DNA of 64,000 bases from UBA2862 sp045658005 (GTDB lineage Bacteria > Bacillota > Clostridia > Christensenellales > Aristaeellaceae), in assembly GCA_045658005.1 (NCBI GenBank), contig JAZOUD010000133.1, positions 52,938 to 116,937 of the forward strand, in the 5' to 3' direction. A model generated the notes under the pieces. The model had not been told where the DNA came from, ran no database searches, and saw nothing but the letters and a program-made list of their open reading frames with translations. Below are positions 1 through 8,053 of the stretch, piece by piece (the stretch's first letter is position 1; the number at the start of each line of letters is the position of its first letter). The position numbers and the translations under genes are program-made.

Positions 1-32
1 TTGATCTTGGTCGTCTGTCGTCCAACAGACCG

Positions 33-71
33 AAAAACGGGCGTCGCCGCGCCTGGCGGACGCCCGCTTTT
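33..71 (-). terminator. Rho-independent terminator of the leftward binding-protein gene
   Basis: An 8-bp GC-rich stem (38-45 pairing with 59-66) sits just past the stop of the leftward gene that ends at 91. On the minus strand it is followed by a run of five T (33-37 on the plus strand as A). A short T run also lies on the other side, so it may work both ways. Confidence 0.75.
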
Positions 72-90
72 CAAGGGATTGCAGCGAGTA

Positions 91-1209
91 TTACTTGGCG
101 TGACGCGCCACGACGTCCTCAACGGACAGCTTCGCGCAGGCCGCGGCCAGGTCGTCATAGGACATGCCGGCCAGCTCCCTGATCTCGTCCGCATAGTAGG
201 GCAGCTCTTCGCCGGTGAAATACTCGGCATAGTTCGCGTAGGACTCGGGGGAGTCGACGAACATGTAGGGGAACACCATGTCATAGAAGCCGTCGGTCTT
301 CACTTCGTAGTTGCCCTTGATGGCATTGTAGACCATCAGGAAGGCGAAGAAGGGATCGGCATAGTGTCCGCCGGACTCAGCGGCCATGGCGCCGGACTTC
401 AGCTTCTCGTCCAGGTCGGGCAGGAAGTCGGTGGAGACCACGGCGATCTCGCCGGTCTTATTCTTGCCTTCGATGCCGGCGATGGCGCCCAGCAGGGTGT
501 CGCCGCCGCCGCCCGCAACGATCAGAGCGTCGATGTCGGGGTTGGCGTCGATGATGGCCTCGGCAGCCTGGCGGCCGGTGTCGGTGGTGGTGCGGCCGTA
601 CTGGGGCTCGAGCATCTCCATCTTGTCGTCGGGATGGGCCTCGTTCCAGGCCTCAACGCCCGCCTGATAGCCGGCCCAGCGGCCCAGGAAGGTGGCGTCG
701 CCGGGTTCCCAGCCCTCGAGGCCGATCTTGCGGCAGCCCTTCTCACCCAGGATGGTGACCAGGGTCTTGCCGTTGTCGAACTCGGACTCATGCACGGCGC
801 CCACATAGTAGGGGGAAGCGCTGGCCTGAGCGTACTCGTCCGGGTTGGCTTCGGGATCGATCACGCGGAAGAACTGGGCGACATACATCTCGTTGTCGTC
901 GCAGGTCTTGATGACGGAGGCCATCTCGGCGGAGGCGGAGTTGCAGATGATCATGCCCTGGCAATCGGCGATGGCCAGGGTCTCGGCAGAGGCCGTCACC
1001 TGCTCGGAGATGTGCGCCTGATCGACGTACTGCACTTCAACATCGCCCAGGGCCTCGGCGGCGGCGTCGATGATGCGCTTGCACTCGCTGCCCAGCGTGT
1101 CGGTGGAGCTCCAGATGGAAACGCCGATCTTGATGTTTTCCGCGCATGCGGTCAGGGCCAGGCTCATCATGAGGACGAGCGCCAGAACCAGCGCTATGAC
1201 TTTCTTCAT
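91..1209 (-). CDS. Lipoprotein periplasmic-binding-type substrate-binding protein of an ABC transporter
   Basis: This 372-residue protein begins with a lipoprotein signal (hydrophobic stretch, then LTAC with the lipidated Cys at residue 22). It continues as a periplasmic-binding type 1 fold, as used by sugar or autoinducer-2-like ABC importers, with GVSIWSS near the mature N terminus and a middle segment rich in ligand-hinge glycines (ALIVAGGGGDTLLGA). The ATG at 1209 is chosen because AAGGAGG lies eight bases upstream; an open frame extends further up but lacks a ribosome site and precedes the signal peptide. A terminator follows directly at 33-71, so the gene appears to be a single-gene unit, and no permease or ATPase for it is visible here. 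The substrate is unknown. Confidence 0.8.
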   Translation of the reverse strand: MKKVIALVLALVLMMSLALTACAENIKIGVSIWSSTDTLGSECKRIIDAAAEALGDVEVQYVDQAHISEQVTASAETLAIADCQGMIICNSASAEMASVIKTCDDNEMYVAQFFRVIDPEANPDEYAQASASPYYVGAVHESEFDNGKTLVTILGEKGCRKIGLEGWEPGDATFLGRWAGYQAGVEAWNEAHPDDKMEMLEPQYGRTTTDTGRQAAEAIIDANPDIDALIVAGGGGDTLLGAIAGIEGKNKTGEIAVVSTDFLPDLDEKLKSGAMAAESGGHYADPFFAFLMVYNAIKGNYEVKTDGFYDMVFPYMFVDSPESYANYAEYFTGEELPYYADEIRELAGMSYDDLAAACAKLSVEDVVARHAK

Positions 1210-1303
1210 ATTGATATCCTCCTTGTCTGTTAAGGCACGAACGCATCGAAGGCGACGGCAGGCGCACCGTTTTGCCCCCGTTGCGGGGCGTGCTCTTTTT
1301 ACA

Positions 1304-1331
1304 ATTATACCATTTTTCATTCACAAGTCAA
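1304..1331 (-). promoter_or_regulatory. Sigma-A-type promoter of the leftward binding-protein gene
   Basis: Read on the minus strand, TTGACT (1331-1326) and TATAAT (1309-1304) are separated by 16 bases. The start codon at 1209 lies about 90 bases downstream, leaving a moderately long leader with a small GC hairpin (CCCCG/CGGGG). Confidence 0.75.
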
Positions 1332-1457
1332 TATGAATTTAGCGAATTCAGGTAATTCATTTAATACAGGAAACGGCGCCCGGGGGTCGCCCACCTCAGC
1401 CTTCAACACTCCTGCCCAGTTTAAGGCATATTTTTTTGGAAATTGTTTAATTACAGC

Positions 1458-1486
1458 TTTTCAAACTGCCCGGTTTCTGTTATAAT
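1458..1486 (+). promoter_or_regulatory. Promoter of the nucleoside ABC transporter operon
   Basis: TTTTCA (1458-1463) and TATAAT (1481-1486) are spaced by 17 bases, about 50 bases before the start codon at 1536. The 1209-1536 gap therefore holds two divergent promoters and nothing else I can recognise. Confidence 0.65.
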
Positions 1487-1535
1487 GGATACGGAGCATT
1501 GTGTATAGTGCTTACGCAAAAGGAGGAATTGAACC

Positions 1536-2630
1536 ATGAAGAAGCTTGTCTCTGTTGTTCTGGCGCTGCTTATGCTGCTGTCCGTCGCGGCCTTCGCCGA
1601 GGGTGATTACCGCGTGGCCATGATCACGGACTATGGCGACATCACCGACCAGTCCTTCAACCAGACCACCTATGAAGCCTGCAAGGCCTACTGCGAAGCC
1701 AACGGCATCGACTTCACCTACTACAAGCCCAACGGCGATTCCACCGCTGAGCGCGTGGCCATGGTCGAAAAGGCTGACGACGAAGGCTACAACGTCATCG
1801 TGATGCCCGGCTACGCCTTTGGCGAGACCATCGCCGAGGTTCAGGAAGAGTACGAGGATACCTGCTTCATCGCGCTGGACGTTTCCGAGGGCGACCTGGG
1901 CGGCGCTGCCGTGGCCAGCAACGTGTACTGCGCGGTCTATAAGGAAGAGCTGTGCGGCTACATGGCCGGCTATGCGGCCGTGAAGCTGGGCTACACCCAC
2001 CTGGGCTTCCTGGGCGGCATGGCCGTTCCCGCCGTCGTGCGCTATGGCTTCGGCTTCGTGCAGGGCGTCAACGCCGCGGCTGAGGAGCTGGGCATCGCCG
2101 GCGACGTAACCGTCGAGTATGTGTATGGCAACCAGTTCTACGGCGATGCCGACATCACCGCCTACATGGACAACTGGTACCAGACCCTGGGCGTGCAGGT
2201 CGTGTTCGCCTGCGGCGGCGGCATCTACTCCTCCGCGGCTGAGGCGGCTGCCAAGGTCGACGGCGGCAAGGTCATCGGCGTGGACGTCGACCAGGCTGCC
2301 ATCATCGACGGCACCTATGGCGAGGGCCTGACCGTGACCAGCGCCATGAAGGGCCTGGGCGCCACCGTCAACACCCTGCTGGCCGAGACCGTCGCGGGCA
2401 ACTTCGCCAACTACGGCGGCAAGGTCGAGGCGCTGGGCCTGGTGGGCACCGATCCCGCTGCGAACTATGTGCAGCTGGCCCCCTCCACCCAATTCGCCGA
2501 CACCTTCACCGAGGCCGACTACAACGACCTGGTGGCCAAGATGTTCAACGGCGAGATCACCGTGTCTGACGCCATCGACGCCATGCCGGCGACCGCTGTC
2601 ACCGTGAACGACCTGGGCACCGTGAAGTAA
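1536..2630 (+). CDS. BMP/PnrA-family nucleoside-binding protein
   Basis: This 364-residue exported protein belongs to the basic membrane protein (BMP, PnrA-like) family of extracellular solute-binding proteins, which usually bind purine nucleosides. The family start RVAMITDYGDITDQSFNQ, a conserved GxAFGETIAEV region and a GVDVDQA motif are visible. The signal peptide ends AAFA, with no lipobox Cys, which is unusual because most Gram-positive members are lipoproteins; how it stays at the membrane is unclear. The ATG has AGGAGGAA ten bases upstream. The ATPase and both permeases follow in the same direction, matching the Bacillus nupNOPQ arrangement, so nucleoside uptake is the likely role. Confidence 0.87.
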   Translation: MKKLVSVVLALLMLLSVAAFAEGDYRVAMITDYGDITDQSFNQTTYEACKAYCEANGIDFTYYKPNGDSTAERVAMVEKADDEGYNVIVMPGYAFGETIAEVQEEYEDTCFIALDVSEGDLGGAAVASNVYCAVYKEELCGYMAGYAAVKLGYTHLGFLGGMAVPAVVRYGFGFVQGVNAAAEELGIAGDVTVEYVYGNQFYGDADITAYMDNWYQTLGVQVVFACGGGIYSSAAEAAAKVDGGKVIGVDVDQAAIIDGTYGEGLTVTSAMKGLGATVNTLLAETVAGNFANYGGKVEALGLVGTDPAANYVQLAPSTQFADTFTEADYNDLVAKMFNGEITVSDAIDAMPATAVTVNDLGTVK

Positions 2631-2640
2631 TGATCCTTGA

Positions 2641-2669
2641 AGAACCGGGGAGCAGTCCTCCCCGGTTCT
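2641..2669 (+). terminator. Perfect 12-bp hairpin after the BMP gene
   Basis: Arms 2641-2652 and 2658-2669 are perfect reverse complements around a 5-base loop. There is no T run after it, so it may protect the binding-protein mRNA 3' end or terminate only partly, rather than act as a full stop before the ATPase gene. Confidence 0.6.
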
Positions 2670-2709
2670 CTGACAAAAGCCCCCGGTCAGCGGAGGCTTT
2701 TGTCAGAGA
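2667..2709 (+). terminator. Second hairpin, 15-bp stem, in the BMP-ATPase gap
   Basis: Arms 2667-2681 and 2695-2709 pair perfectly. The hairpin shares three bases with the preceding one, so the two cannot both be complete. A T4 run lies inside the descending arm. Together they probably set the ratio of binding protein to ATPase and permease. Confidence 0.55.
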
Positions 2710-2750
2710 TTGCGATTTGAAACAGACCACAGCATTGGAGGGGATCGGAA

Positions 2751-4298
2751 TTGGAGAACCAGTATGCCATTGAAATGCTGCACATCACAAAGCGTTTCCC
2801 GGGCATCATCGCCAACGACGACATCACGCTACAGCTGAAAAAGGGTGAGATCCACGCCCTGCTGGGTGAAAACGGCGCAGGCAAATCGACGCTGATGAGC
2901 GTGCTGTTCGGGCTGTACCAGGCGGAGGAGGGCACGATCAAAAAGGACGGCAAGGTCGTTCAGATCAATGATCCCAACGACGCCAACGACCTGGGCATCG
3001 GCATGGTCCACCAGCATTTCAAGCTGGTGGAATGCTTCACCGTGCTGGACAACATCATCCTCGGCGTAGAGCCCACAAGCAAGATGGGCTTTTTGCAGAA
3101 GGCCGAGGCCCGCCAGCGCGTGATCGAGCTTTCCAAGCGCTACGGCCTGCAGGTGGACCCGGACGCGAAGATCGCCGACATCACCGTGGGCATGCAGCAG
3201 CGCACGGAGATCCTGAAGATGCTGTACCGCGACAACGAGATACTGATCTTCGACGAGCCCACCGCGGTGCTGACCCCCCAGGAGATCGACGAGCTGATGC
3301 AGATCATGAAGAACCTGGCGGCGGAGGGAAAGAGCATACTGTTCATCTCCCACAAGCTGGCCGAGATCATGGCCGTGGCCGACCGCTGCTCGGTGCTGCG
3401 CAAGGGCAAGTACATCGGCACCGTCGAGACCAAGGACGTCACCATGGAGGATCTTTCGGCCATGATGGTCGGGCGCAACGTCAACTTCCATGTGGAAAAG
3501 CCCGAATGCCACCCCGGCAAGGTGATCCTGGACGTGAAGAACATGTCCGTGAAGTCCCACAGCCACCCGGGCGACGCCGTGAAGAACGTCTCCCTCCAGG
3601 TGCGCGAGGGCGAGATCGTCTGCATCGCGGGCATCGACGGCAACGGCCAGACCGATTTCATCTACGGCCTGTCCGGCCTGGAGCCTCTGTCCTCCGGCAG
3701 CATCACGGTGGAGGACAAGGACATGACCGGGACCGCCAACGGACCGCGCGCCGAGCTGGGCATGAGCCCCATCCCCGAGGACCGGCACAAGCACGGTCTG
3801 GTTCTGGACTACTCGCTGGAGGACAACATCGTCTTGCAGCGCTACTTTGAGCCCCAGTTCTCGAGAATGGGCTTTCTCAGGCGCGGCAACATCCGCCAGT
3901 ATGCCGAGAAGCTGATCGAGCAGTACGACATCCGCTCGGGCCAGGGTCCCATCACCACCGCCCGCAGCATGTCCGGCGGCAACCAGCAGAAGGCCATCAT
4001 CGCCCGTGAGATCGACAGGGAGCCCGCGCTGCTGATCGCCGTCCAGCCCACCCGCGGCCTGGATGTCGGCGCCATCGAATACATCCACAAGCAGATCGTG
4101 GAGCAACGCAACAAAGGCAAGGCCGTGCTGCTGGTCTCGCTGGAGATGGACGAGGTGCTGGACGTCTCTGACCGCATATTGGTGATGTACGAGGGCGAGA
4201 TCGTGGGCGAGCTGGACCCGAAGAAGACCACGCCCGAAGAGATGGGCCTGTTTATGGCCGGCGCGAAGCGAGAGGAGGTGCCCAATTATGGAGGCTAA
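2751..4298 (+). CDS. nupO: Nucleoside ABC transporter, tandem ATP-binding protein
   Basis: This cytoplasmic ATPase of 515 residues carries two ABC domains, as in the sugar/nucleoside (RbsA/NupO-like) class. The first has Walker A GENGAGKST (39-47) and Walker B with FDEPTAVLTP. The second has the degenerate P-loop GIDGNGQTD, without the Lys, typical of this class, then MSGGNQQK and VQPTRGLDVG. The TTG at 2751 is the start because GGAGGGG lies about eight bases upstream; an internal ATG at 2775 would lose the first beta strand. It overlaps the next gene by 11 bases. It powers import by the two permeases that follow. Confidence 0.9.
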   Translation: MENQYAIEMLHITKRFPGIIANDDITLQLKKGEIHALLGENGAGKSTLMSVLFGLYQAEEGTIKKDGKVVQINDPNDANDLGIGMVHQHFKLVECFTVLDNIILGVEPTSKMGFLQKAEARQRVIELSKRYGLQVDPDAKIADITVGMQQRTEILKMLYRDNEILIFDEPTAVLTPQEIDELMQIMKNLAAEGKSILFISHKLAEIMAVADRCSVLRKGKYIGTVETKDVTMEDLSAMMVGRNVNFHVEKPECHPGKVILDVKNMSVKSHSHPGDAVKNVSLQVREGEIVCIAGIDGNGQTDFIYGLSGLEPLSSGSITVEDKDMTGTANGPRAELGMSPIPEDRHKHGLVLDYSLEDNIVLQRYFEPQFSRMGFLRRGNIRQYAEKLIEQYDIRSGQGPITTARSMSGGNQQKAIIAREIDREPALLIAVQPTRGLDVGAIEYIHKQIVEQRNKGKAVLLVSLEMDEVLDVSDRILVMYEGEIVGELDPKKTTPEEMGLFMAGAKREEVPNYGG

Positions 4299-5415
4299 AC
4301 GCGTACATACGTCCCTGCTCCGCAGGCCTATGGTGCAGACGCTGATCGCCAGCCTGATCTGCATCCTGCTGGGGCTGTTGGTGGGCTATATCGCGCTGCT
4401 GATCATCAATCCCGCCGGGGCGACCGACGCCATCATCAGCGTGCTCAAGAACTTCTGGGCGTATTCAAAGCCCGAAAAACAGCTGAAGAATTTCGGCGTC
4501 ACGCTGGTCACCACCGCTCCCCTTCTGATGTGCGCGGTGTCGGTGCTGTTCGCCTACAAGGTGGGCCTGTTCAACATCGGCGCAGCGGGCCAGTACGTGG
4601 CCGGCGCGGGCGCGTGCCTGTACTGTGCGCTGGCGCTGCATCTGCCCTGGTTCGTGTGCATGATCGCCGCCATGCTGGCCGGCGCGCTGCTGGGCGCCAT
4701 CTCCGGCACGCTGAAGGCCTTTCGCAACGTGAACGAGGTCATCTCCTGTATCATGCTGAACTGGATCTCACTGTATCTGGTGAACACGCTGCTGGCCCCG
4801 GTAAAGAACCCAACCGGCAAGGATACCTACACCATCGCCTCCCAGAATCCCGGCGGCATATTGCCTTCCATGGGGCTGGACGGTCTGTTCAACCAGAAAA
4901 ACGTGACCATCGCCATTCCCATAGCGATCATCGTCTGCGTGGCCATCTGGGTGCTGCTGAACAAGACCCAGCTGGGCTATGAGCTGCGCGCCACCGGTCT
5001 GAACAAGAACGCCGCGAAGTACTGCGGCATGAGGGATCGCCAGAACATCATACTGACCATGGCCATCGCCGGCGCACTGGCGGGTATGGGCGCGGCAATG
5101 CTCTATCTTTCCGACTTCGAGCAGTGGGCCGTCACCCAGGCCAGCGTGCCCGCCATGGGCTTCAACGGCATCGCCGCTGCGTTCCTGGGCGGCCTGAATC
5201 CCATCGGGGCGATATTCTCTTCCTACTTCATCCAACACATCACCCGCGGCGGCGCAAACGTGAACATGAACATGTATTGCGCCCAGATATCCGACCTGAT
5301 CTCGTCGGTCATCATCTACATGTGCGGCTTCGTGCTGTTTATGAAGCAGTTTATGAACAAACGGCTGGATGCCAGCGAGAGAAAGAGCCGTGAGAAGGGA
5401 GGCAATGCCGCATGA
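4288..5415 (+). CDS. nupP: Nucleoside ABC transporter permease 1
   Basis: A 375-residue integral membrane protein of the branched-chain/sugar permease superfamily (BPD_transp_2). It has an N-terminal membrane helix near 18-40 and a glycine-rich core FNIGAAGQYVAGA, the usual signature around the translocation path, followed by the FRNVNEVISCIMLNWI coupling region. The ATG sits inside the end of the ATPase gene behind GAGAGGAGG, implying translational coupling. It pairs with the next permease to form the channel fed by the BMP-type binding protein. Confidence 0.88.
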   Translation: MEAKRVHTSLLRRPMVQTLIASLICILLGLLVGYIALLIINPAGATDAIISVLKNFWAYSKPEKQLKNFGVTLVTTAPLLMCAVSVLFAYKVGLFNIGAAGQYVAGAGACLYCALALHLPWFVCMIAAMLAGALLGAISGTLKAFRNVNEVISCIMLNWISLYLVNTLLAPVKNPTGKDTYTIASQNPGGILPSMGLDGLFNQKNVTIAIPIAIIVCVAIWVLLNKTQLGYELRATGLNKNAAKYCGMRDRQNIILTMAIAGALAGMGAAMLYLSDFEQWAVTQASVPAMGFNGIAAAFLGGLNPIGAIFSSYFIQHITRGGANVNMNMYCAQISDLISSVIIYMCGFVLFMKQFMNKRLDASERKSREKGGNAA

Positions 5416-6350
5416 TGCTTCTGCTGCAATATACCCTCATATTCACCTCGGTGTTGATGCTGGTCGCCCTTGGCGGTTGCTTCTCCGAGCATTCAGGCGT
5501 GATCAACATCGGCCTGGAGGGCATCATGGTGTTCGGCGCGCTGGGCGGCGCGCTGGTGATGAAATACATGCCCGCAAACACCGCCCCACTGGTGATGATC
5601 ATCGTCGTGGTGTTGTCGGCCATGCTGGTCGGCGTACTCTATTCGCTGCTGCTGGCCGTTGCGGCCATCAATTTCAAGGCCGACCAGACCCTGGTGGGCA
5701 CGGCCATGAACCTGCTGGGTACCGCGGCGGCGACGGTCATCGTCAAGGCCATCAACACTGCGGAGAATTCCTCCAATACCTCCTCTGAGATCATGTATGT
5801 CGGCCCCAAGAAGGCGTTCATTATCGCGGAGGGCACCGAGTTCAGCTGGTTCATGCTGCTGGCGCTGCTATTGCTGATCGCCTCCTACGTCATCCTCTAC
5901 AAGACCCGCTTCGGCCTGCGGCTGATGGCCTGCGGCGAACATCCCCAGGCGGCCGATTCCGTGGGCATCAACGTGTACAGAATGCGCTATGCCGGCGTGA
6001 TGATCTCCGGCCTGCTGGGCGGCTTGGGCGGCCTGGTGTACATCACCGCGGGCGTCAGCGCCTGGAAGTTTGAAAACGGCGTGGCCGGCTTCGGCTTCCT
6101 GGCCCTGGCCGTGATGATCTTCGGCGCCTGGAAGCCCCAGCGCATCGCCCTGGCGGCGCTGCTGTTTGGCTTCTTCCGCGCGCTGAGCAATGTTTACACC
6201 GGCTTTGACTTCCTCAGCAGGCTGAACCTGCCCTCGACGGTATACAACATGCTGCCCTACATCATCTCGCTGGTGGTGCTGGCGATCTTCTCGAAGAATT
6301 CCGCCGCGCCCAAGGCCGAGGGCATCCCCTACGACAAGGGCTCGCGTTGA
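5412..6350 (+). CDS. nupQ: Nucleoside ABC transporter permease 2
   Basis: This 312-residue polytopic protein is the second permease of the operon. It shows the family motif GVINIGLEGIMVFGA in its N-terminal third and a C-terminal hydrophobic bundle. Its ATG overlaps the stop of the previous gene in an ATGA arrangement, the classic sign of coupled translation. No clear terminator hairpin follows before the next promoter at 6422. Confidence 0.88.
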   Translation: MMLLLQYTLIFTSVLMLVALGGCFSEHSGVINIGLEGIMVFGALGGALVMKYMPANTAPLVMIIVVVLSAMLVGVLYSLLLAVAAINFKADQTLVGTAMNLLGTAAATVIVKAINTAENSSNTSSEIMYVGPKKAFIIAEGTEFSWFMLLALLLLIASYVILYKTRFGLRLMACGEHPQAADSVGINVYRMRYAGVMISGLLGGLGGLVYITAGVSAWKFENGVAGFGFLALAVMIFGAWKPQRIALAALLFGFFRALSNVYTGFDFLSRLNLPSTVYNMLPYIISLVVLAIFSKNSAAPKAEGIPYDKGSR

Positions 6351-6418
6351 TCTGTGTGCGGCTCCCGGGCATTATTTCATGAAATTCTACGAAAGCACTT
6401 TATTTTCGGCGGAACATG

Positions 6419-6427
6419 TGCTATAAT
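6419..6427 (+). promoter_or_regulatory. Extended -10 promoter of mscL
   Basis: TGCTATAAT is a perfect extended -10 element (TGn plus TATAAT). The upstream -35 region is poor (TTTATT at 6399), as expected for extended -10 promoters. The mscL start is about 50 bases downstream. Confidence 0.65.
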
Positions 6428-6474
6428 ACCGGGGAAAATGATTTTCATCGGTATACGTAAGGGAGGAATTCAAT

Positions 6475-6906
6475 ATGGGAATGCTTAGCGAATTCAAAGA
6501 GTTTGCATTGAGAGGCAATGTGGTCGACATGGCCATCGGTGTCGTCATCGGCGGCGCGTTCGGCAACATCGTCACCAGCCTGGTAAACGACATCTTCATG
6601 CCGATCATCTCGAAGATCACCGGCGGTGTCGATTTCTCCAACTGGTTCATCTCGCTGGATGGCAGCAAGTACGCCACCCTGGCTGCGGCCCAGGAGGCCG
6701 GCGCCGCGACGCTGAACTATGGCGTGCTGATTTCCACTATCATCAACTTCCTCATCATCGCTCTGTGCCTGTTTGGCGTGGTGAAAGCCATGAACAAGCT
6801 GAAGAAGCCCGCGCCGGAAGGCCCCGCCCCGAGGCTGTGCCCCTACTGCAAGAGCGAGATCGCCGAGGACGCGACCCGCTGCCCGCACTGTACCTCTCAG
6901 CTGTAA
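6475..6906 (+). CDS. mscL: Large-conductance mechanosensitive channel with C-terminal zinc ribbon
   Basis: This 143-residue membrane protein is MscL, the pentameric channel that opens under high membrane tension to release solutes on hypo-osmotic shock. The N-terminal helix and first membrane segment (FALRGNVVDMAIGVVIGGAF) are highly typical, and a second hydrophobic span lies near 80-105. Where ordinary MscL ends in a short charged helix, this one continues after a Pro-rich linker into CPYC and CPHC, a four-Cys zinc ribbon at about 120-141. Similar tails occur on other clostridial membrane proteins; its function is unknown. The start has GGGAGGAA upstream. Confidence 0.92.
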   Translation: MGMLSEFKEFALRGNVVDMAIGVVIGGAFGNIVTSLVNDIFMPIISKITGGVDFSNWFISLDGSKYATLAAAQEAGAATLNYGVLISTIINFLIIALCLFGVVKAMNKLKKPAPEGPAPRLCPYCKSEIAEDATRCPHCTSQL

Positions 6907-6940
6907 TTGCTGCCAGAGCGGAGCATCATCGATTCTTTTC

Positions 6941-6972
6941 ATATCGGCGTCGATCTCGATTGACGCCGATAT
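6941..6972 (+). terminator. Hairpin after mscL
   Basis: Perfect 11-bp arms (6941-6951 and 6962-6972) enclose a 10-base loop. The T tail is weak (TGGTATT), so read-through into the kinase gene that starts 15 bases later is likely. Confidence 0.5.
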
Positions 6973-6987
6973 TGGTATTATTGAGGC

Positions 6988-7857
6988 ATGAAAACGAGGC
7001 TCACGGAACGTCTGAACGTCAAAAAGGCCACCCGCTTCACCGTGGTGATCAACCTTCTGCAGGTCGCGGCCATGGTGGCGGTGCTGGTATATACGGTGGT
7101 CCATGCGCCTACGGAGGGGCGGCACATTGAGATCGCCGCCGTCGCCGCGGCGCTGTTGATCGTGACCTGGGGCGCAGTCTCCGACATCCGTGAAGCCCTG
7201 AATGCCGGGCGCATCGTGGAACAGGCCCGGATGCTGGAGGAAGCCAACCAGCAGCTGGAGTCGCTGAACGGCACCCTCAGAAAGCAGCGACACGACTTCA
7301 TGAACCACCTCCAGGTGGTCTTCTCGCTGCTGGAGCTGAACGATCCCGGCGAAGCCATGAAATACGTGGAGAGCGTCTACGGCGACATCAAGCGCGCCGG
7401 CAGCGCCCTGAAGACCGCCAACCCCGCCGTAAACGCGCTGATCGCAGCCAAGCGCCAGGATTGTCATGCCCAGGGCATCGCGCTGGTGTTGCACATACAG
7501 TCCCCCTGGCACGGCCTGCCCGTGCCGGGCTGGGAAATGTGCCGTGTGCTGGGCAACCTGATCGACAACGCGCGGGACGCGCTTCTGGAGGACCCCGCCC
7601 GTCCGGACAAGCGCATCGACCTGACCATCGACGAGACCCCCGGCGCATTCACCTTCCGCGTGTGCAACAACGGCCCCGCCATTCCTCCACAGCTGCGCCG
7701 CAGCATCTTCCAGCTGGGCTTCACCACCAAGAGCGACGGTCACGGCTCGGGCCTGAGCATCGTTGAGGAGATCGTAAAGGCCTACGACGGAGAGATCCGC
7801 GTGGAATCGAACGAGAATATCACCGAGTTCATCGGGAGCATACCGAAGAGAGGGTAG
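6988..7857 (+). CDS. Orphan membrane sensor histidine kinase, SpoOB/DcuS-type
   Basis: This 289-residue protein has two membrane helices (about 17-39 and 47-65) with almost nothing outside, a coiled-coil linker (about 74-100), then a SpoOB-type dimerisation helix RHDFMNHLQ in which His102 is the likely phosphate acceptor. The GHKL ATPase domain follows, with N box NLIDNARDA (190-198), G1 NNGPAIP (227-233) and G2 GHGSGLSIV (251-259). The parts for autophosphorylation are intact. No response regulator gene is adjacent, so its partner is elsewhere, and the tiny extracellular loop argues against direct sensing of a soluble ligand. Only a weak GAGG precedes the ATG; expression may rely on mscL read-through. 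Confidence 0.8.
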   Translation: MKTRLTERLNVKKATRFTVVINLLQVAAMVAVLVYTVVHAPTEGRHIEIAAVAAALLIVTWGAVSDIREALNAGRIVEQARMLEEANQQLESLNGTLRKQRHDFMNHLQVVFSLLELNDPGEAMKYVESVYGDIKRAGSALKTANPAVNALIAAKRQDCHAQGIALVLHIQSPWHGLPVPGWEMCRVLGNLIDNARDALLEDPARPDKRIDLTIDETPGAFTFRVCNNGPAIPPQLRRSIFQLGFTTKSDGHGSGLSIVEEIVKAYDGEIRVESNENITEFIGSIPKRG

Positions 7858-7962
7858 CGGTAAATCCTGACCTCCACCCCTCAAATTCTATGACAAACCA
7901 TAGCCTCAAATTTGAAAGTATTTTGAAAACTGTCGAAAAACGGAAAAATCCGGGGTTTGCGG

Positions 7963-7992
7963 TTTGCATAACGAAACAATTCCATGTATAAT
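7963..7992 (+). promoter_or_regulatory. Promoter of ftsA-ftsZ
   Basis: TTTGCA (7963-7968) and TATAAT (7987-7992) are spaced 18 bases apart, about 60 bases before ftsA. The AT-rich stretch 7880-7960 just upstream may act as an UP-like element. Confidence 0.6.
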
Positions 7993-8053
7993 AACGGTAT
8001 ATGTTGGGCTGAACATAGCGCGTAACAAAGGATAGGGTGGGTCGACTACAGAT

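Noticed and set aside
1..1233. A 410-codon rightward frame opposite the first binding-protein gene
   Set aside because: It mirrors the real gene on the other strand, has no ribosome site or recognisable protein, and is a by-product of high GC content. The same holds for long mirror frames at 2829-4364, 6445-7884, 9087-10301, 20928-22541, 31940-34045, 35373-37505, 43699-45753 and 46780-48339.
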